A DNA stretch of 64,000 bases from Bacillus sp. MM2020_4 (GTDB taxonomy: Bacteria > Bacillota > Bacilli > Bacillales > Cytobacillaceae), in contig NZ_JAANMZ010000006.1 of NCBI RefSeq assembly GCF_011250555.1, positions 62,001 to 126,000 of the forward strand, read 5' to 3'. Of the stretch, positions 1 to 8,820 are shown piece by piece. A model generated the notes under the pieces. It worked only from the letters and a program-made list of their open reading frames with translations, searched no databases and was not told the origin of the DNA. Both the position numbers and the translations under genes were made by a program. Each line of letters starts with the position of its first letter. Within the stretch, counting starts at the first letter, position 1.

Positions 1-163
1 TGCCAAGGATGACTTCCCCTACCTCTTCAGGCTTTACACCCGCTCGTACCAACGCCTCTTTTGCAGCAATTCCCCCAAGCTGTGAAGCGGTAAAGCTGCT
101 TAAAGCCCCGCCTAATTTTCCAAATGGCGTTCTGACCCCGCTTAAAATAACCGTTTTCCCCAT
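1..163 (-). CDS. Acetyl-CoA acetyltransferase (thiolase), N-terminal fragment
   Basis: The 54 visible codons start at an ATG (161-163) preceded by AAGGGGAG at a good distance and run off the left edge. The visible protein starts MGKTVILSGVRTPFGKLGG, the classic thiolase N-terminus, followed by the LGGIAAKEAL helix. Thiolases cleave 3-ketoacyl-CoA to acetyl-CoA in beta-oxidation or condense two acetyl-CoA. Its position downstream of fadF on the same strand, with a FadR-like operator and a cre-like site in front, points to fatty acid degradation. The catalytic Cys and His residues lie outside the window, so acetyl-CoA acetyltransferase versus long-chain 3-ketothiolase cannot be decided here. 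Confidence 0.88.
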   Translation of the reverse strand, partial: MGKTVILSGVRTPFGKLGGALSSFTASQLGGIAAKEALVRAGVKPEEVGEVILG

Positions 164-225
164 CCGAAACACTCCCCTTTTCCTAATATTCAGTCATGTC
201 TTTTTAAAAATTTTTCGAGCCCGAC

Positions 226-239
226 TGAACGCTCGCTCA
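226..239 (-). promoter_or_regulatory. FadR-like operator upstream of thiolase
   Basis: On the minus strand the site reads TGAGCGAGCGTTCA followed by GTC. It matches the perfect palindrome in front of fadF (TGAATGAGCATTCA, also followed by GTC) at 11 of 14 positions. Both resemble the Bacillus FadR (YsiA) operator, TGAATGA-type half sites. A further TTCAGTCA half-site lies at 189-196. Inference: acyl-CoA-responsive repression of the thiolase operon. Confidence 0.5.
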
Positions 240-299
240 ATATTTAACGAAAAATGAAACGCCAGCTCCTTGCCAACGCCCTTTAAACAAAAGGATAAA

Positions 300-313
300 T
301 GTAAGCGTTTTAT
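300..313 (+). promoter_or_regulatory. cre-like CcpA site
   Basis: TGTAAGCGTTTTAT fits the catabolite-responsive element consensus TGWAARCGYTWNCW at 13 of 14 positions (A instead of C at position 13). It lies between the fadF terminator and the thiolase start, in the region where the thiolase promoter should be. Fatty acid degradation genes in Bacillus are known to be glucose-repressed through CcpA, which fits the context. No binding data are available. Confidence 0.45.
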
Positions 314-338
314 TTCCTCTATTCTATTTTACATAAAA

Positions 339-406
339 AATAGCAGAAGTTGAAATGTTTTACACAAAATTTTAAAATTTTATGAAAAGTTCCAACCTCC
401 GCTATT
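339..406 (-). terminator. Long-loop terminator after fadF
   Basis: Read on the minus strand, AATAGCGGAGGTTG (393-406) can pair over 14 bp, with G:U wobbles, to CAACTTCTGCTATT (339-352), followed by a run of six T. The loop is about 40 nt and AT-rich. It separates fadF from the thiolase and implies that the thiolase has its own promoter. Confidence 0.45.
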
Positions 407-431
407 GTGAATTTTTCTAAGCTACGTGATT

Positions 432-2546
432 TTAAGAAGCAACAACCTCTGGAACGCCGCAAACGGCCTTTTCTAGCAGTTCCGCCACATCATAGGTTGA
501 AACCTTTTCTTCCACTTCTTTTGCCTTGGTTCCGTCTGACAGCATCGTTAAGCAATACGGACATGCCGAACTGATAATTGTTGAGTTTGTTTCAAGCGCC
601 TGCTCTGTACGGGCGACATTGATCCGCGAGCCGGTGTCCTCTTCCATCCACATCAAACCGCCGCCGGCACCACAGCACATCGCCTTCTCACGGTTCCGCT
701 CCATTTCCACAAGCTTCACACCAGGGATCGCTTTTAAAATCTCACGCGGTGGATCGTAGACGTCATTGTAACGGCCTAAGTAACAAGAATCATGGAAGGT
801 AATCGTTTCGTTAACCGCATGCTTTGGAACAAGCTTACCATCACGAACCAGTTCAAACAGAATTTCAGTATGGTGATAGACTTCGACACCCTCCAAGCCG
901 AAATCAGGATATTCATTTTTGAAAATATTGTAGGCATGCGGGTCAGTCGTGATAATTTTCTTCACACCGGCCTTTTCAAATTCCTCAATATTTTTCACTG
1001 CTAAGTCCTGGAACAGGAATTCATTTCCGAGACGACGCGCCGTATCGCCAGAGTTCTTTTCCTTGTTGCCAAGGATAGCGAATTTCACACCGGCTTCGTT
1101 CAATAATTTTGCAAAAGAAAGAGCAATCTTCTGGCTGCGGTTGTCGTAAGAGCCCATCGCACCCACCCAGAATAAGTAGTCGAACTCCTCGCCCGCTTTG
1201 TTCAGTTCTTTTACAGTTGGTACATGAACATCCTCACGAAGCTCGCGCCAATTTTCACGCTCTTTGCGGTTTAGGCCCCAAGGATTGCCCTGGCGTTCGA
1301 TATTGGTCATCGCCCGCTGTGCATCCGGATTCATTTTTCCTTCGGTTAACACAAGATAACGGCGCAGGTCGATGATTTTCTCGACGTGCTCGTTCATCAC
1401 CGGACATTGGTCTTCACAATTCCGACATGTGGTACAAGCCCATATTTCTTCTTCGGTAATGACGTCGCCGATTAGGCTTGGGCTATACGCTGACGCAGCA
1501 GCAGATTCTTGCGCACCCTGACCTGCAGCAGCCAAAGCAAGTTGATTTCCTTTTGTATTCGCAAACGCAAAGGTCGGCACCCATGGCTGTTTCGAAGTGA
1601 CTGAAGCACCGTAATGGGTCAGATGGTCACGCATTTTTACAATTAGATCCATCGGTGACAGCATTTTGCCTGTTCCGGAGGCCGGACACATGTTAGTACA
1701 ACGTCCACATTCCACACAGGCATAAAAATCAACCATTTGCAGCTGGGTAAAGTCTTCAATTTTTCCAACCCCAAAGGATTCCTGAGATTCATCTTCGAAA
1801 TCGATTTTGCTCAATTTGCCCGGCTTTTCCAAACGGTTTAAGTAAACATTCGCCGGACCGGCAATTAAGTGGGCGTGCTTTCCTTGCGGTACATACACTA
1901 AGAAAGACAGCAAGAATACTAAGTGCATCCACCACGCGATGTAGAACACCACAATGGAGGCGGTTTCATTTATCCATGAAAAGGCGAGTGAAATTACAGA
2001 TGCCACTGGCTCTGACCAGGTTGGATCCTCGCCGTGCCAGATGATGCCCATGCCATTTCCTAAAAGGACGGAAACCATTAAGCCGCCGATAAAGATCAAC
2101 ACAAGGCCGGATTTAAAGCCGCGCTTTAAGCGGACAAGTTTTTCGATGTAACGGCGATAGAACGCCCAAACTACTGCAACTAAAATGGTTAAGGTGACAA
2201 TCTCTTGGAAAAAAGTAAACGCTGGATACAACGGTCCAAGCGGCAAGTGTGCCCCTGGTTTAATCCCCTTAATAATAAAATCAATGGCACCAAATTGGAC
2301 GAGCAGGAAGCCATAAAAAAACATCACGTGAATCGCGCCACTCTTTTTATCCTTTAACAGCTTTTTTTGTCCAAATACCATGACCCAAATTTTTCCCAGT
2401 CGTTCTTTTACATTGTTATCAAAATCAGTCTTTTTCCCGAGCTTGATAAATTGGATTCGTGTTTTCACCACATACACAAACAGACTGACTGCGTAAGCGG
2501 TTACAGCCAAGAACGCAATGAGGTTAACCCATAAAAGACCATTCAT
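432..2546 (-). CDS. fadF: Membrane iron-sulfur oxidoreductase FadF (YwjF)
   Basis: This 704-residue protein has an N-terminal block of about six hydrophobic segments (residues 1-230), resembling the heme-b membrane subunit of respiratory nitrate reductases. Two 4Fe-4S motifs follow (CVECGRCTNMCP near 275 and CTTCRNCEDQCP near 370), then two CCG-type cysteine domains, the second containing CCGAGGG. This is the layout of B. subtilis FadF, thought to pass electrons from acyl-CoA dehydrogenase and ETF to the menaquinone pool during beta-oxidation. The ATG is preceded by GGGAAGGGG. A sigma-A-like promoter with a FadR palindrome in its spacer lies upstream, and a thiolase gene lies downstream. Confidence 0.92.
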   Translation of the reverse strand: MNGLLWVNLIAFLAVTAYAVSLFVYVVKTRIQFIKLGKKTDFDNNVKERLGKIWVMVFGQKKLLKDKKSGAIHVMFFYGFLLVQFGAIDFIIKGIKPGAHLPLGPLYPAFTFFQEIVTLTILVAVVWAFYRRYIEKLVRLKRGFKSGLVLIFIGGLMVSVLLGNGMGIIWHGEDPTWSEPVASVISLAFSWINETASIVVFYIAWWMHLVFLLSFLVYVPQGKHAHLIAGPANVYLNRLEKPGKLSKIDFEDESQESFGVGKIEDFTQLQMVDFYACVECGRCTNMCPASGTGKMLSPMDLIVKMRDHLTHYGASVTSKQPWVPTFAFANTKGNQLALAAAGQGAQESAAASAYSPSLIGDVITEEEIWACTTCRNCEDQCPVMNEHVEKIIDLRRYLVLTEGKMNPDAQRAMTNIERQGNPWGLNRKERENWRELREDVHVPTVKELNKAGEEFDYLFWVGAMGSYDNRSQKIALSFAKLLNEAGVKFAILGNKEKNSGDTARRLGNEFLFQDLAVKNIEEFEKAGVKKIITTDPHAYNIFKNEYPDFGLEGVEVYHHTEILFELVRDGKLVPKHAVNETITFHDSCYLGRYNDVYDPPREILKAIPGVKLVEMERNREKAMCCGAGGGLMWMEEDTGSRINVARTEQALETNSTIISSACPYCLTMLSDGTKAKEVEEKVSTYDVAELLEKAVCGVPEVVAS

Positions 2547-2630
2547 TTAAAAATCGCCCCTTCCCTGTTCTCCTATCCTTTTTTCATAGGTATAGAAAAT
2601 AATTAATTTTCTGAACTTATACTTATCTCT

Positions 2631-2658
2631 ATTATATTATGAATGAGCATTCAGTCAA
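2631..2658 (-). promoter_or_regulatory. Sigma-A promoter of fadF
   Basis: On the minus strand, TTGACT (2653-2658) and TATAAT (2631-2636) are separated by 16 bp. The FadR-like palindrome fills the spacer, the usual arrangement for repression by RNA polymerase exclusion. The start codon of fadF is about 85 bp downstream. Confidence 0.7.
2640..2653. promoter_or_regulatory. FadR operator (perfect palindrome)
   Basis: TGAATGAGCATTCA is a perfect 14-bp palindrome that matches the half-sites of the Bacillus FadR (YsiA) box. It lies between the -35 and -10 of the fadF promoter. FadR is known to release DNA on binding long-chain acyl-CoA; that fadF is under this control here is inferred from site and position. 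Confidence 0.72.
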
Positions 2659-2743
2659 CTAGTTTTTTATAAGATTCGTTCGACTTATAGAAATAGCGGG
2701 ACTCGGAAACACTAACAAAACTGAATGGGGGGAAAGATTGTCG

Positions 2744-3946
2744 ATGAACTTGATACTCATAATGGGCGGACTTGTCCTTCTCATCATTATATGGCTTGTG
2801 ATGGATTTTAGATTAGGACGAAAGAAGCATCTTTCAGTGGCGGTCAACCTGGAAACCCCCATCCTCCACGGCCATTTTGAAATTTTCACACATGGTAAGG
2901 AATTATTCCATGATTATTTCGGCACCATCCTTGCGGCAAAGCGACAGATACATGTGCTCTTTTATATTGTGAAAGATGACGCGATTAGTCAGGAATTTTT
3001 CGCTATTTTAAAAGAAAAGGCGCGGGAAGGGATTGAAGTCAGGCTGCTGCTTGACCGGCTCGGCAGCTGGAAGATAAAGAAGCAGGCGGTGGCAGCATTA
3101 AGAGAATCGGGTGTCCAATTTGCCTTTAGTAATCGGATTAAGCTTCCATTTCCCTTCTATTCCTCACAGGTACGCAATCACCGCAAAATTTCAATTATTG
3201 ACGGGGAAATTGGCTATCTAGGCGGATTTAATATTGGTAAGGAGTACATCGATGAGGATCCGTTGCTGAGTCCGTGGCGTGATTATCATTTAAGAATAAC
3301 CGGTGAAAGCGTAAATTTTTTGCAGAGTGAGTTTTTGATTGACTGGGAGGAATATGCCGGGGAGGTGTTGGCGGGGCGGCCGGCTTATTTTCCGACATTG
3401 CCAAAGGGTGCGGTTCGTCAACAATTTATTCCAACAGAGGCAGGTCAGCTTGAGGATTATTTTATTAGACTCATCCGGAAGGCGGAATATTCAATCCTAA
3501 TTGGCACCCCTTATTTTATTCCAAGTGTGGCTGTTTTCGCGGAACTACTGGCTGCTCGGCAGCGTGGTGTCAGCCTCACTGTGATTGTCCCTTTTACAGC
3601 GGATCATCTCCTGGTTCAAGAGGCTTCATTCCGCTATTTACGGCAGCTCCTTGAGGCGGGTGCGGAGGTTTATCAATATAAAAATGGCTTTTATCATGCG
3701 AAAACCATCGTAATTGATAACAAAATCTGCGATATCGGCACCGCCAATTTCGATCAACGCAGCCTCTATTTAAACAAAGAAATCAATTGCTATATTTATG
3801 ATCCCAACTTCATTCAACGGCTAAGGGCCATCATCGAAAAAGATATTCTTGACTCCGAGCCATTAACATTAGAAATTCTTAACAAACCAAACCTAAAAAG
3901 ATCACTAAAAGAACAGACCGCCCAAATCATCTCCTATTTCCTATAA
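2744..3946 (+). CDS. clsB: Cardiolipin synthase ClsB-type (YwjE)
   Basis: The 400-residue membrane protein has one N-terminal hydrophobic anchor and two phospholipase D HKD motifs: NHRKISIIDGEIGYLGGFN with His at about 146, and FYHAKTIVIDN with His at about 318. Both have the following GG or GT and N residues. The two motifs form one active site that transfers a phosphatidyl group between phosphatidylglycerol molecules to make cardiolipin. The ATG at 2744 lies 7 nt after GGGGGGAAAG; an upstream in-frame TTG at 2738 is too close to that ribosome binding site. The gene is divergent from fadF, as in B. subtilis. Confidence 0.88.
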   Translation: MNLILIMGGLVLLIIIWLVMDFRLGRKKHLSVAVNLETPILHGHFEIFTHGKELFHDYFGTILAAKRQIHVLFYIVKDDAISQEFFAILKEKAREGIEVRLLLDRLGSWKIKKQAVAALRESGVQFAFSNRIKLPFPFYSSQVRNHRKISIIDGEIGYLGGFNIGKEYIDEDPLLSPWRDYHLRITGESVNFLQSEFLIDWEEYAGEVLAGRPAYFPTLPKGAVRQQFIPTEAGQLEDYFIRLIRKAEYSILIGTPYFIPSVAVFAELLAARQRGVSLTVIVPFTADHLLVQEASFRYLRQLLEAGAEVYQYKNGFYHAKTIVIDNKICDIGTANFDQRSLYLNKEINCYIYDPNFIQRLRAIIEKDILDSEPLTLEILNKPNLKRSLKEQTAQIISYFL

Positions 3947-3985
3947 ACGCTTCAATGTCCACCCGGAAAGGACAGTGTCCACAAA

Positions 3986-4030
3986 GGGTGTCAGGCACCA
4001 TGTGAAATTTTCACATGGTCCCTGACACCC
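3986..4030. repeat. GGTGTCAGGCACC repeat expanded into a hairpin
   Basis: The unit GGTGTCAGGCACC at 3987-3999 is followed by an inverted partner ending CCTGACACCC at 4030. The arms 3986-4006 and 4010-4030 pair over about 20 bp with one mismatch (GGCACC against GGTCCC). It lies between clsB and the clsB/sspH terminator and belongs to a dispersed intergenic family in this window. Confidence 0.8.
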
Positions 4031-4039
4031 AATGGAAAA

Positions 4040-4072
4040 GAGTCCCCGAACCTTTTCGGAGACTCTTTTTTA
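4040..4072. terminator. Bidirectional terminator clsB / sspH
   Basis: GAGTCCCCGAA pairs with TTTTCGGAGACTC, with T-rich runs on both sides (TTTTTTA on the plus strand, TTTTCC on the minus strand). It ends the clsB transcript and lies directly after the sspH stop codon on the other strand. Confidence 0.75.
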
Positions 4073-4249
4073 TTCTTCAATTAAATTAAGGACGGGAACT
4101 TCTTGTTCATGGTCCGGGTCCTTCCTTGCATATATCCGTGCCATTTTTGTAGTTTCATCCACGTGTTGAATAATGACAGGGGCCCCTTCATACGACACAT
4201 TAATAACCTCTGCGGATTCGACGATTTCCTTTGCTCTTCCGATATTCAT
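4070..4249 (-). CDS. sspH: Small acid-soluble spore protein H
   Basis: This 59-residue gene is easily missed because of its length. The protein begins [20 protein letters not shown], has the centre [17 protein letters not shown], and ends LNLIEE. This matches the SspH (H-type SASP) family in length and motif order: an N-terminal RAKEI..SAE and the central IQHVDE..ARIY core. H-type SASPs are made in the forespore late in sporulation and bind or protect the spore core; their exact role is not known. A GGAG lies 12 nt before the ATG. A weak sigma-G-like GAATA is visible upstream on the minus strand, without a clear -10 partner. Confidence 0.88.
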   Translation of the reverse strand: MNIGRAKEIVESAEVINVSYEGAPVIIQHVDETTKMARIYARKDPDHEQEVPVLNLIEE

Positions 4250-4362
4250 ATGTTCGGCTCACTCCTCACTAACCATCTATTTTTAATATTTGTATTTTTT
4301 TGGGAGATATTCATTTTTAAGGACTGTTTCTGTAAAAATAGATACCCACCCAAACCAGAAAA

Positions 4363-4383
4363 CCCCCTTTTCATAAAAGGGGG
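4363..4383 (-). terminator. Terminator of the ywiB-argS operon
   Basis: CCCCCTTTT and AAAAGGGGG form a 9-bp perfect stem around a 3-nt loop, followed on the minus strand by TTTTCT. It lies 11 bp after the argS stop codon. Confidence 0.85.
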
Positions 4384-4394
4384 CAATACCAATG

Positions 4395-6068
4395 TTACAT
4401 TTTTTCCGGAGCAGAAACACCAATCAACGCCAACGCGTTCTTTAATGAAATCTGCACTGTTTTCACTAACCCAAGACGCGCCTTTGTCCTTTCCGGCTGC
4501 TCAGGATCCAGCACCTTTTCCGCATTGTAAAAACTGTGGAAGGTTGAGGCCAATTCAAAGATATAATTGGTAATCCGGTGCGGTACTCGCTTGACGGCAG
4601 CCTCACCCACCGCAGACGGGAATTCACCCAGTTTTTTCAATAAATCAATTTCCTTTTCAGACAATGCCACTAATGAAAAATCAGCACCGGCATCTACCAT
4701 TAACCCTTGCTCTTCACCGGCACGCAAAATGCTGCAAATCCGGGCATGAGCGTACTGCGCATAATAAACCGGATTCTCATTCGATTCTGACACCGCTAAA
4801 TCCAAATCAAAGTCCATATGCGTATCGGATGAACGCATCGCGAAGAAATAACGCGTCGCATCGAGGCCGACCTCATCAACCAAATCCCGCATGGTGACAG
4901 CTTTTCCAGTCCGTTTACTCATCTTCATCTTCTCACCATTTTTATAAAGATGGACAAGCTGGATAATCTCTACCTCGAGCGCCTCGCGGTCATATCCAAG
5001 GGCTTGAATCGCCGCCTTCATCCTTGGGATATACCCGTGATGATCCGCGCCCCAAATATTAATCAATTTTTCAAAGCCACGCTCAAGCTTGTCCTTATGG
5101 TAGGCAATATCCGGCGTCAAATACGTATACGAGCCATCTTGTTTAATCAAAACTCGATCTTTATCGTCACCGAAATCCGTCGAACGCAGCCACGTCGCCC
5201 CGTCCAACTCATACACATATCCGCTTTCTTTTAATGCCGCAAGCCCCGCATCAATTTTCCCATTTTTATAAAGCGAGGTTTCCGAATACCAGACATCGAA
5301 GCCGACGCGGAAATCTGCAAGATCCTGCTTTAATTTCTCCATTTCAACTTTCAAGCCGTACTCTCGGAAAAATTCAAAGCGCTCCGCGGCCGGCACTGCG
5401 ACATACTTATCGCCAAACTCCTCGGCCAATGTTTTTCCGATGCCGATAATATCTGCCCCATGATAGCCGTCTTCCGGCATGTCTTTTTCAAGCCCTAAAG
5501 CTTGGAAATAACGGGCCTCAACCGACAACGCTAGGTTATTAATCTGATTCCCGGCATCATTAATGTAATACTCGCGGGAAACATCATAGCCCGCCTTCGC
5601 TAAAATATTGCAGAGCGAATCGCCGACCGCCGCACCGCGGGCATGTCCTAGATGCAGGTCACCCGTTGGATTGGCTGATACAAACTCAACCTGAATCTTC
5701 TCACCGCCGCCAACGGTTGTCGAGCCATACTGATCCCCAGCCTCCAAGATCGTCGGAATCAAGTCTGTTAAATAACTATTATTCATATAAAAATTAATGA
5801 ACCCCGGCCCGGCCAGCTCAATCTTTTCTATTGATGCTTTGGAGCGATCAAAGTTTTCTACCAATGCTTCTGCGATCATCCGCGGTGCCTTCTTTGCCAC
5901 CCGTGCCAGCTGCATCGCCATATTTGTGGAGTAATCGCCGTGCGCCTTCTCTTTCGGGGTCTCTAAGATAACATCGGGAATCTGCTCCTCAGCTGCAAGC
6001 CCCGCCCTTAAAACCGCCGCGCGGATTTCTTCTTTTATTTTATTTTGAACCTGTTCGACTATATTCAT
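4395..6068 (-). CDS. argS: Arginyl-tRNA synthetase
   Basis: The protein has 557 residues, the usual length for bacterial ArgRS. It has an N-terminal tRNA D-loop recognition domain and then the class I catalytic core. Within the core are a HIGH-type motif HLGHARGA near residue 130 and, near 375, the KMSKR signature. The C-terminal helical anticodon-binding (DALR) domain follows, with the typical [12 protein letters not shown] stretch. It charges tRNA-Arg with arginine in the cytoplasm. The ATG overlaps the ywiB stop by 4 bp (ATGA), so the two are translationally coupled. Confidence 0.97.
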   Translation of the reverse strand: MNIVEQVQNKIKEEIRAAVLRAGLAAEEQIPDVILETPKEKAHGDYSTNMAMQLARVAKKAPRMIAEALVENFDRSKASIEKIELAGPGFINFYMNNSYLTDLIPTILEAGDQYGSTTVGGGEKIQVEFVSANPTGDLHLGHARGAAVGDSLCNILAKAGYDVSREYYINDAGNQINNLALSVEARYFQALGLEKDMPEDGYHGADIIGIGKTLAEEFGDKYVAVPAAERFEFFREYGLKVEMEKLKQDLADFRVGFDVWYSETSLYKNGKIDAGLAALKESGYVYELDGATWLRSTDFGDDKDRVLIKQDGSYTYLTPDIAYHKDKLERGFEKLINIWGADHHGYIPRMKAAIQALGYDREALEVEIIQLVHLYKNGEKMKMSKRTGKAVTMRDLVDEVGLDATRYFFAMRSSDTHMDFDLDLAVSESNENPVYYAQYAHARICSILRAGEEQGLMVDAGADFSLVALSEKEIDLLKKLGEFPSAVGEAAVKRVPHRITNYIFELASTFHSFYNAEKVLDPEQPERTKARLGLVKTVQISLKNALALIGVSAPEKM

Positions 6069-6472
6069 TTATGATCCTCCTGGAAACTAATTTCTAAATG
6101 ATAGGTACCGCCGGGTGAGCCCTTCATCGTAAAGTCGTAAAGAATATCTATCAGTCCCTCCGACTGTGTGATCCGATGCGCATGTGTGATTGTTTCAAAC
6201 GTGCCAAACGGCATCTCATAGCTGCCTCTTGTTTTTTTATGTAAACGGAACGGCAGCCGCATCTTCACTGCACCGCCTCGTAAGATCAGTGCCTCCTCTT
6301 TGGAGGCCTTCACAATCGTGCGAACCGTTCCTTCCTCGAGTGCCTCCTCATATTGAAGAAACGAAGCTTGATTCTTTTGATGGTATCGACCAAATACGAC
6401 GAGTTCAAATGTCTCCTCATCATTTATCGTTGTCTTTACGTTAATTTTCACCGGTATTTCATGGTTTGCCAA
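6065..6472 (-). CDS. ywiB: YwiB family protein (DUF1934), beta-barrel-like
   Basis: The 135-residue protein matches the YwiB/DUF1934 family, which sits upstream of argS in many Bacillales and is predicted to fold as a small lipocalin-like barrel. Visible family features are [17 protein letters not shown], the [11 protein letters not shown] strand, and the C-terminal YHLEISF strand. The biochemical role is unknown. The best start is TTG at 6470-6472, 9 nt after GGAAGTG. It overlaps argS by 4 bp. Confidence 0.85.
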   Translation of the reverse strand: MANHEIPVKINVKTTINDEETFELVVFGRYHQKNQASFLQYEEALEEGTVRTIVKASKEEALILRGGAVKMRLPFRLHKKTRGSYEMPFGTFETITHAHRITQSEGLIDILYDFTMKGSPGGTYHLEISFQEDHK

Positions 6473-6572
6473 ACGTTACTGCACTTCCTTTTTTCCTTAT
6501 ATAAAGAAACCCTTAAACGATCATGCGCTAACACATACTTTTCTTATTATAAACATAGTCTCGGTGCAAATC

Positions 6573-6606
6573 AAAAAATGCCCGCCCCTCAATGGGACAG
6601 GCATTT
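6573..6606 (-). terminator. Terminator of speB
   Basis: On the minus strand, AAATGCCTGTCCC and GGGGCGGGCATTT form a stem with small internal mismatches, followed by TTTTTTG. It lies about 50 bp beyond the speB stop. Confidence 0.75.
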
Positions 6607-6636
6607 CAACATACCTATAATAGTAATATTACAAAG

Positions 6637-6649
6637 GGTGTCAGGCACC
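6637..6649. repeat. GGTGTCAGGCACC dispersed repeat
   Basis: A single 13-bp copy lies 7 bp past the speB stop codon and before the terminator, so it is transcribed in the speB 3' UTR. Confidence 0.75.
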
Positions 6650-6655
6650 AATTTC

Positions 6656-7528
6656 CTACTTTACCCAGCCCAACAGCATTTCACGTAGTAGTTTGCTTGC
6701 GGTGTTGGCTGTTTGTTCGGACGGATCGTAGATTGGTGCTACTTCGACGAGGTCGCCGCCGACTACGTTTACTTCGGAACGGGCAATCGCATGGATTGAG
6801 GCGAGCAGCTCTTTCGACGTGATGCCACCGCAATCAACTGTACCTGTTCCTGGAGCATGCGCCGGGTCAAGGACGTCGATATCAATCGTGACATATACCG
6901 GACGGCCGGCGAGTGTTGGCAGGATTTCCTTTAATGGCTCCAACACTTCAAATTTTGAAATATGCATGCCATTTTCTTTGGCCCACTGGAATTCTTCCTT
7001 CATTCCGGAACGAATCCCGAAGGAATAGACATTTTTCGGACCAATGTGCTCAGCAATTTTACGAATCGGTGTCGAGTGTGACAACGGCTCGCCTTCATAA
7101 TTTTCACGCAGGTCGGTATGCGCATCAAAGTGAATAATCGCTAAATCCGGATATTTTTTAAAAACAGCTTTCATAACTGGCCAGGATACGAGATGCTCCC
7201 CGCCCATCCCAAGCGGAAACTTACCAGCCGCAAGAATTTGATCGACAAACTCCTCAATCAAATCAAGGCTGCGCTGCGCATTTCCAAACGGCAGCGGTAT
7301 ATCGCCGGCATCAAAGTATTTTACCTCTTCCAGTTCGCGGTCAAGGTAGGCACTGTATTCCTCAAGACCAATCGATACCTCGCGGATCCGCGCAGGACCG
7401 AAACGTGAGCCCGGACGGTAGCTTACCGTCCAATCCATCGGCATTCCGTACAACACAACCTGACTTTCTTCAAAATTCGGGTGGCTCTTAATAAACACAT
7501 TCCCCGAATAGGCCTCATCAAAACGCAT
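6656..7528 (-). CDS. speB: Agmatinase
   Basis: The 290-residue ureohydrolase carries the binuclear manganese motifs GGEH, DAHTD and DIDVLDP, in order. It hydrolyses agmatine to putrescine and urea and pairs with the adjacent spermidine synthase. The start is the third of three clustered candidates: the GTG at 7543 lies inside the ribosome binding site. The ATG at 7526-7528 has GAGGG 8 nt upstream and gives MRFDEAYSG, the N-terminus usual for Bacillus SpeB. The gene follows speE with a 110-bp gap. Confidence 0.95.
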   Translation of the reverse strand: MRFDEAYSGNVFIKSHPNFEESQVVLYGMPMDWTVSYRPGSRFGPARIREVSIGLEEYSAYLDRELEEVKYFDAGDIPLPFGNAQRSLDLIEEFVDQILAAGKFPLGMGGEHLVSWPVMKAVFKKYPDLAIIHFDAHTDLRENYEGEPLSHSTPIRKIAEHIGPKNVYSFGIRSGMKEEFQWAKENGMHISKFEVLEPLKEILPTLAGRPVYVTIDIDVLDPAHAPGTGTVDCGGITSKELLASIHAIARSEVNVVGGDLVEVAPIYDPSEQTANTASKLLREMLLGWVK

Positions 7529-7638
7529 CATTGCATCCCTCACATTCTCTCTATTACCCTTTTCAAAATCGCATCATTGTGACCGGTTTCGCCGATTCCA
7601 CCTAACTCCCGGCACAATTAATCTTACGTGTACCTAGT

Positions 7639-8466
7639 TTACTTCACTAAATCCCCAACAAACTTCGGTAATACAAACGCCGCATTATGAAGTTCTTTGG
7701 TGTAATACTTTGTTTCAATTTCATGGAAACGGTCATCCGCAACCGCTAATGGATCGTATTTTTTCGAACCGATTGTGAATGCCCATAATCCGCTTGGATA
7801 GGTTGGAATATTGGCTACATACAAACGGGTAATTGGAAAGATTTCCTTCACATCACGCTGCACATTACGAATTAAATCTGCTTTAAACCACGGATTGTCA
7901 GACTGGGCCACGAAAATGCCGTCCTCTTTCAATGCTTTAGAAATCCCCGCATAAAAGCCTTTTGTAAAAAGATTAACCGCAGGTCCAACCGGCTCCGTTG
8001 AATCAACCATAATCACATCATACTGATTATCGCTTTCCGCGATATGCATGAAGCCATCGCCCACTTGCACTTCAACACGCTCATCCTCAAGCCAGCCAGC
8101 AATCTCAGGCAAAAATTTCTTTGAATACTCGATTACTTTCCCGTCAATATCCACAAGCGTCGCTTTTTTCACACTTGGGTGCTTCAACACCTCACGAATT
8201 ACCCCTCCGTCGCCGCCGCCGACAACAAGAACATTCTCCGGATTTGGGTGCGTGAATAGCGGTACGTGTGCCACCATTTCATGGTAAACGAACTCATCCT
8301 TAACAGACGTCATTACCATGTCATCTAGTAAAAGCATGTTGCCCCACTCTTCCGTCTCAATCATATCCAGTTTTTGAAATTCCGTTTGCTCTGTATGTAA
8401 GGTTTTATTTACTTTCATGGTAATTCCAAAATTTTCGGTTTGTTTTTCTGTAAACCAAATTGTCAT
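7639..8466 (-). CDS. speE: Spermidine synthase
   Basis: The 275-residue aminopropyltransferase contains the SAM-type nucleotide loop [18 protein letters not shown], the acidic VDID ribose contact, and the DSTEPVGPA catalytic segment. It moves an aminopropyl group from decarboxylated SAM to putrescine. The chosen ATG (8464-8466) lies 7 nt after AGGAAG and gives [16 protein letters not shown], matching family N-termini; an upstream in-frame ATG overlaps the ribosome binding site. It forms a polyamine unit with speB downstream. Confidence 0.96.
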   Translation of the reverse strand: MTIWFTEKQTENFGITMKVNKTLHTEQTEFQKLDMIETEEWGNMLLLDDMVMTSVKDEFVYHEMVAHVPLFTHPNPENVLVVGGGDGGVIREVLKHPSVKKATLVDIDGKVIEYSKKFLPEIAGWLEDERVEVQVGDGFMHIAESDNQYDVIMVDSTEPVGPAVNLFTKGFYAGISKALKEDGIFVAQSDNPWFKADLIRNVQRDVKEIFPITRLYVANIPTYPSGLWAFTIGSKKYDPLAVADDRFHEIETKYYTKELHNAAFVLPKFVGDLVK

Positions 8467-8520
8467 CGTGCATCTTCCTTCCATTTTATATCATTTTCAT
8501 TTCACTGAACTTTGACTACT

Positions 8521-8670
8521 GTCTGGCTCCAGCTCCCAGCGACTAGTGTATTGGCCCTCTCCTCCCTACGATAAGTCAACATCGAATCGCTTACGCTCTT
8601 CGTGTTTCCTTTATCTCAGTCGGAGCGGATCCAATCCATACGTCACTAAACGGTCGCTTCCGCTTTTCAT
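8521..8670. repeat. AAGCGGAAGCGCC-type dispersed element, long form
   Basis: The element starts GTCTGGCTCCAGCTCCCAGC and ends CGGTCGCTTCCGCTT. These two ends recur directly joined at 15221-15276. The roughly 95 bp between them appears to be a variable interior. No ORF is visible. It fills most of the 350-bp gap between speE and pbpG; the rest is AT-rich and featureless. Confidence 0.65.
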
Positions 8671-8820
8671 TTTTATACTACCCAACCTATTGAAATACAA
8701 CCAGAAAAAAAAGTCTAGCAAAATTTTTTAATTACGTTTAAAAATACTCTATTTTTTCAATACTATTACTATCTATTTTTTTAAAAACTGGAAAAAAGCG
8801 TGGTGAATATAGTGGAAATC

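Noticed and set aside
9-257. Plus-strand ORF of 82 residues at the left edge
   Set aside because: It is antisense to the thiolase N-terminus, has no ribosome binding site and an implausible composition.
4103-4573. Plus-strand ORF of 156 residues
   Set aside because: It runs antisense to sspH and the argS 3' end and crosses the argS terminator; composition is not protein-like.
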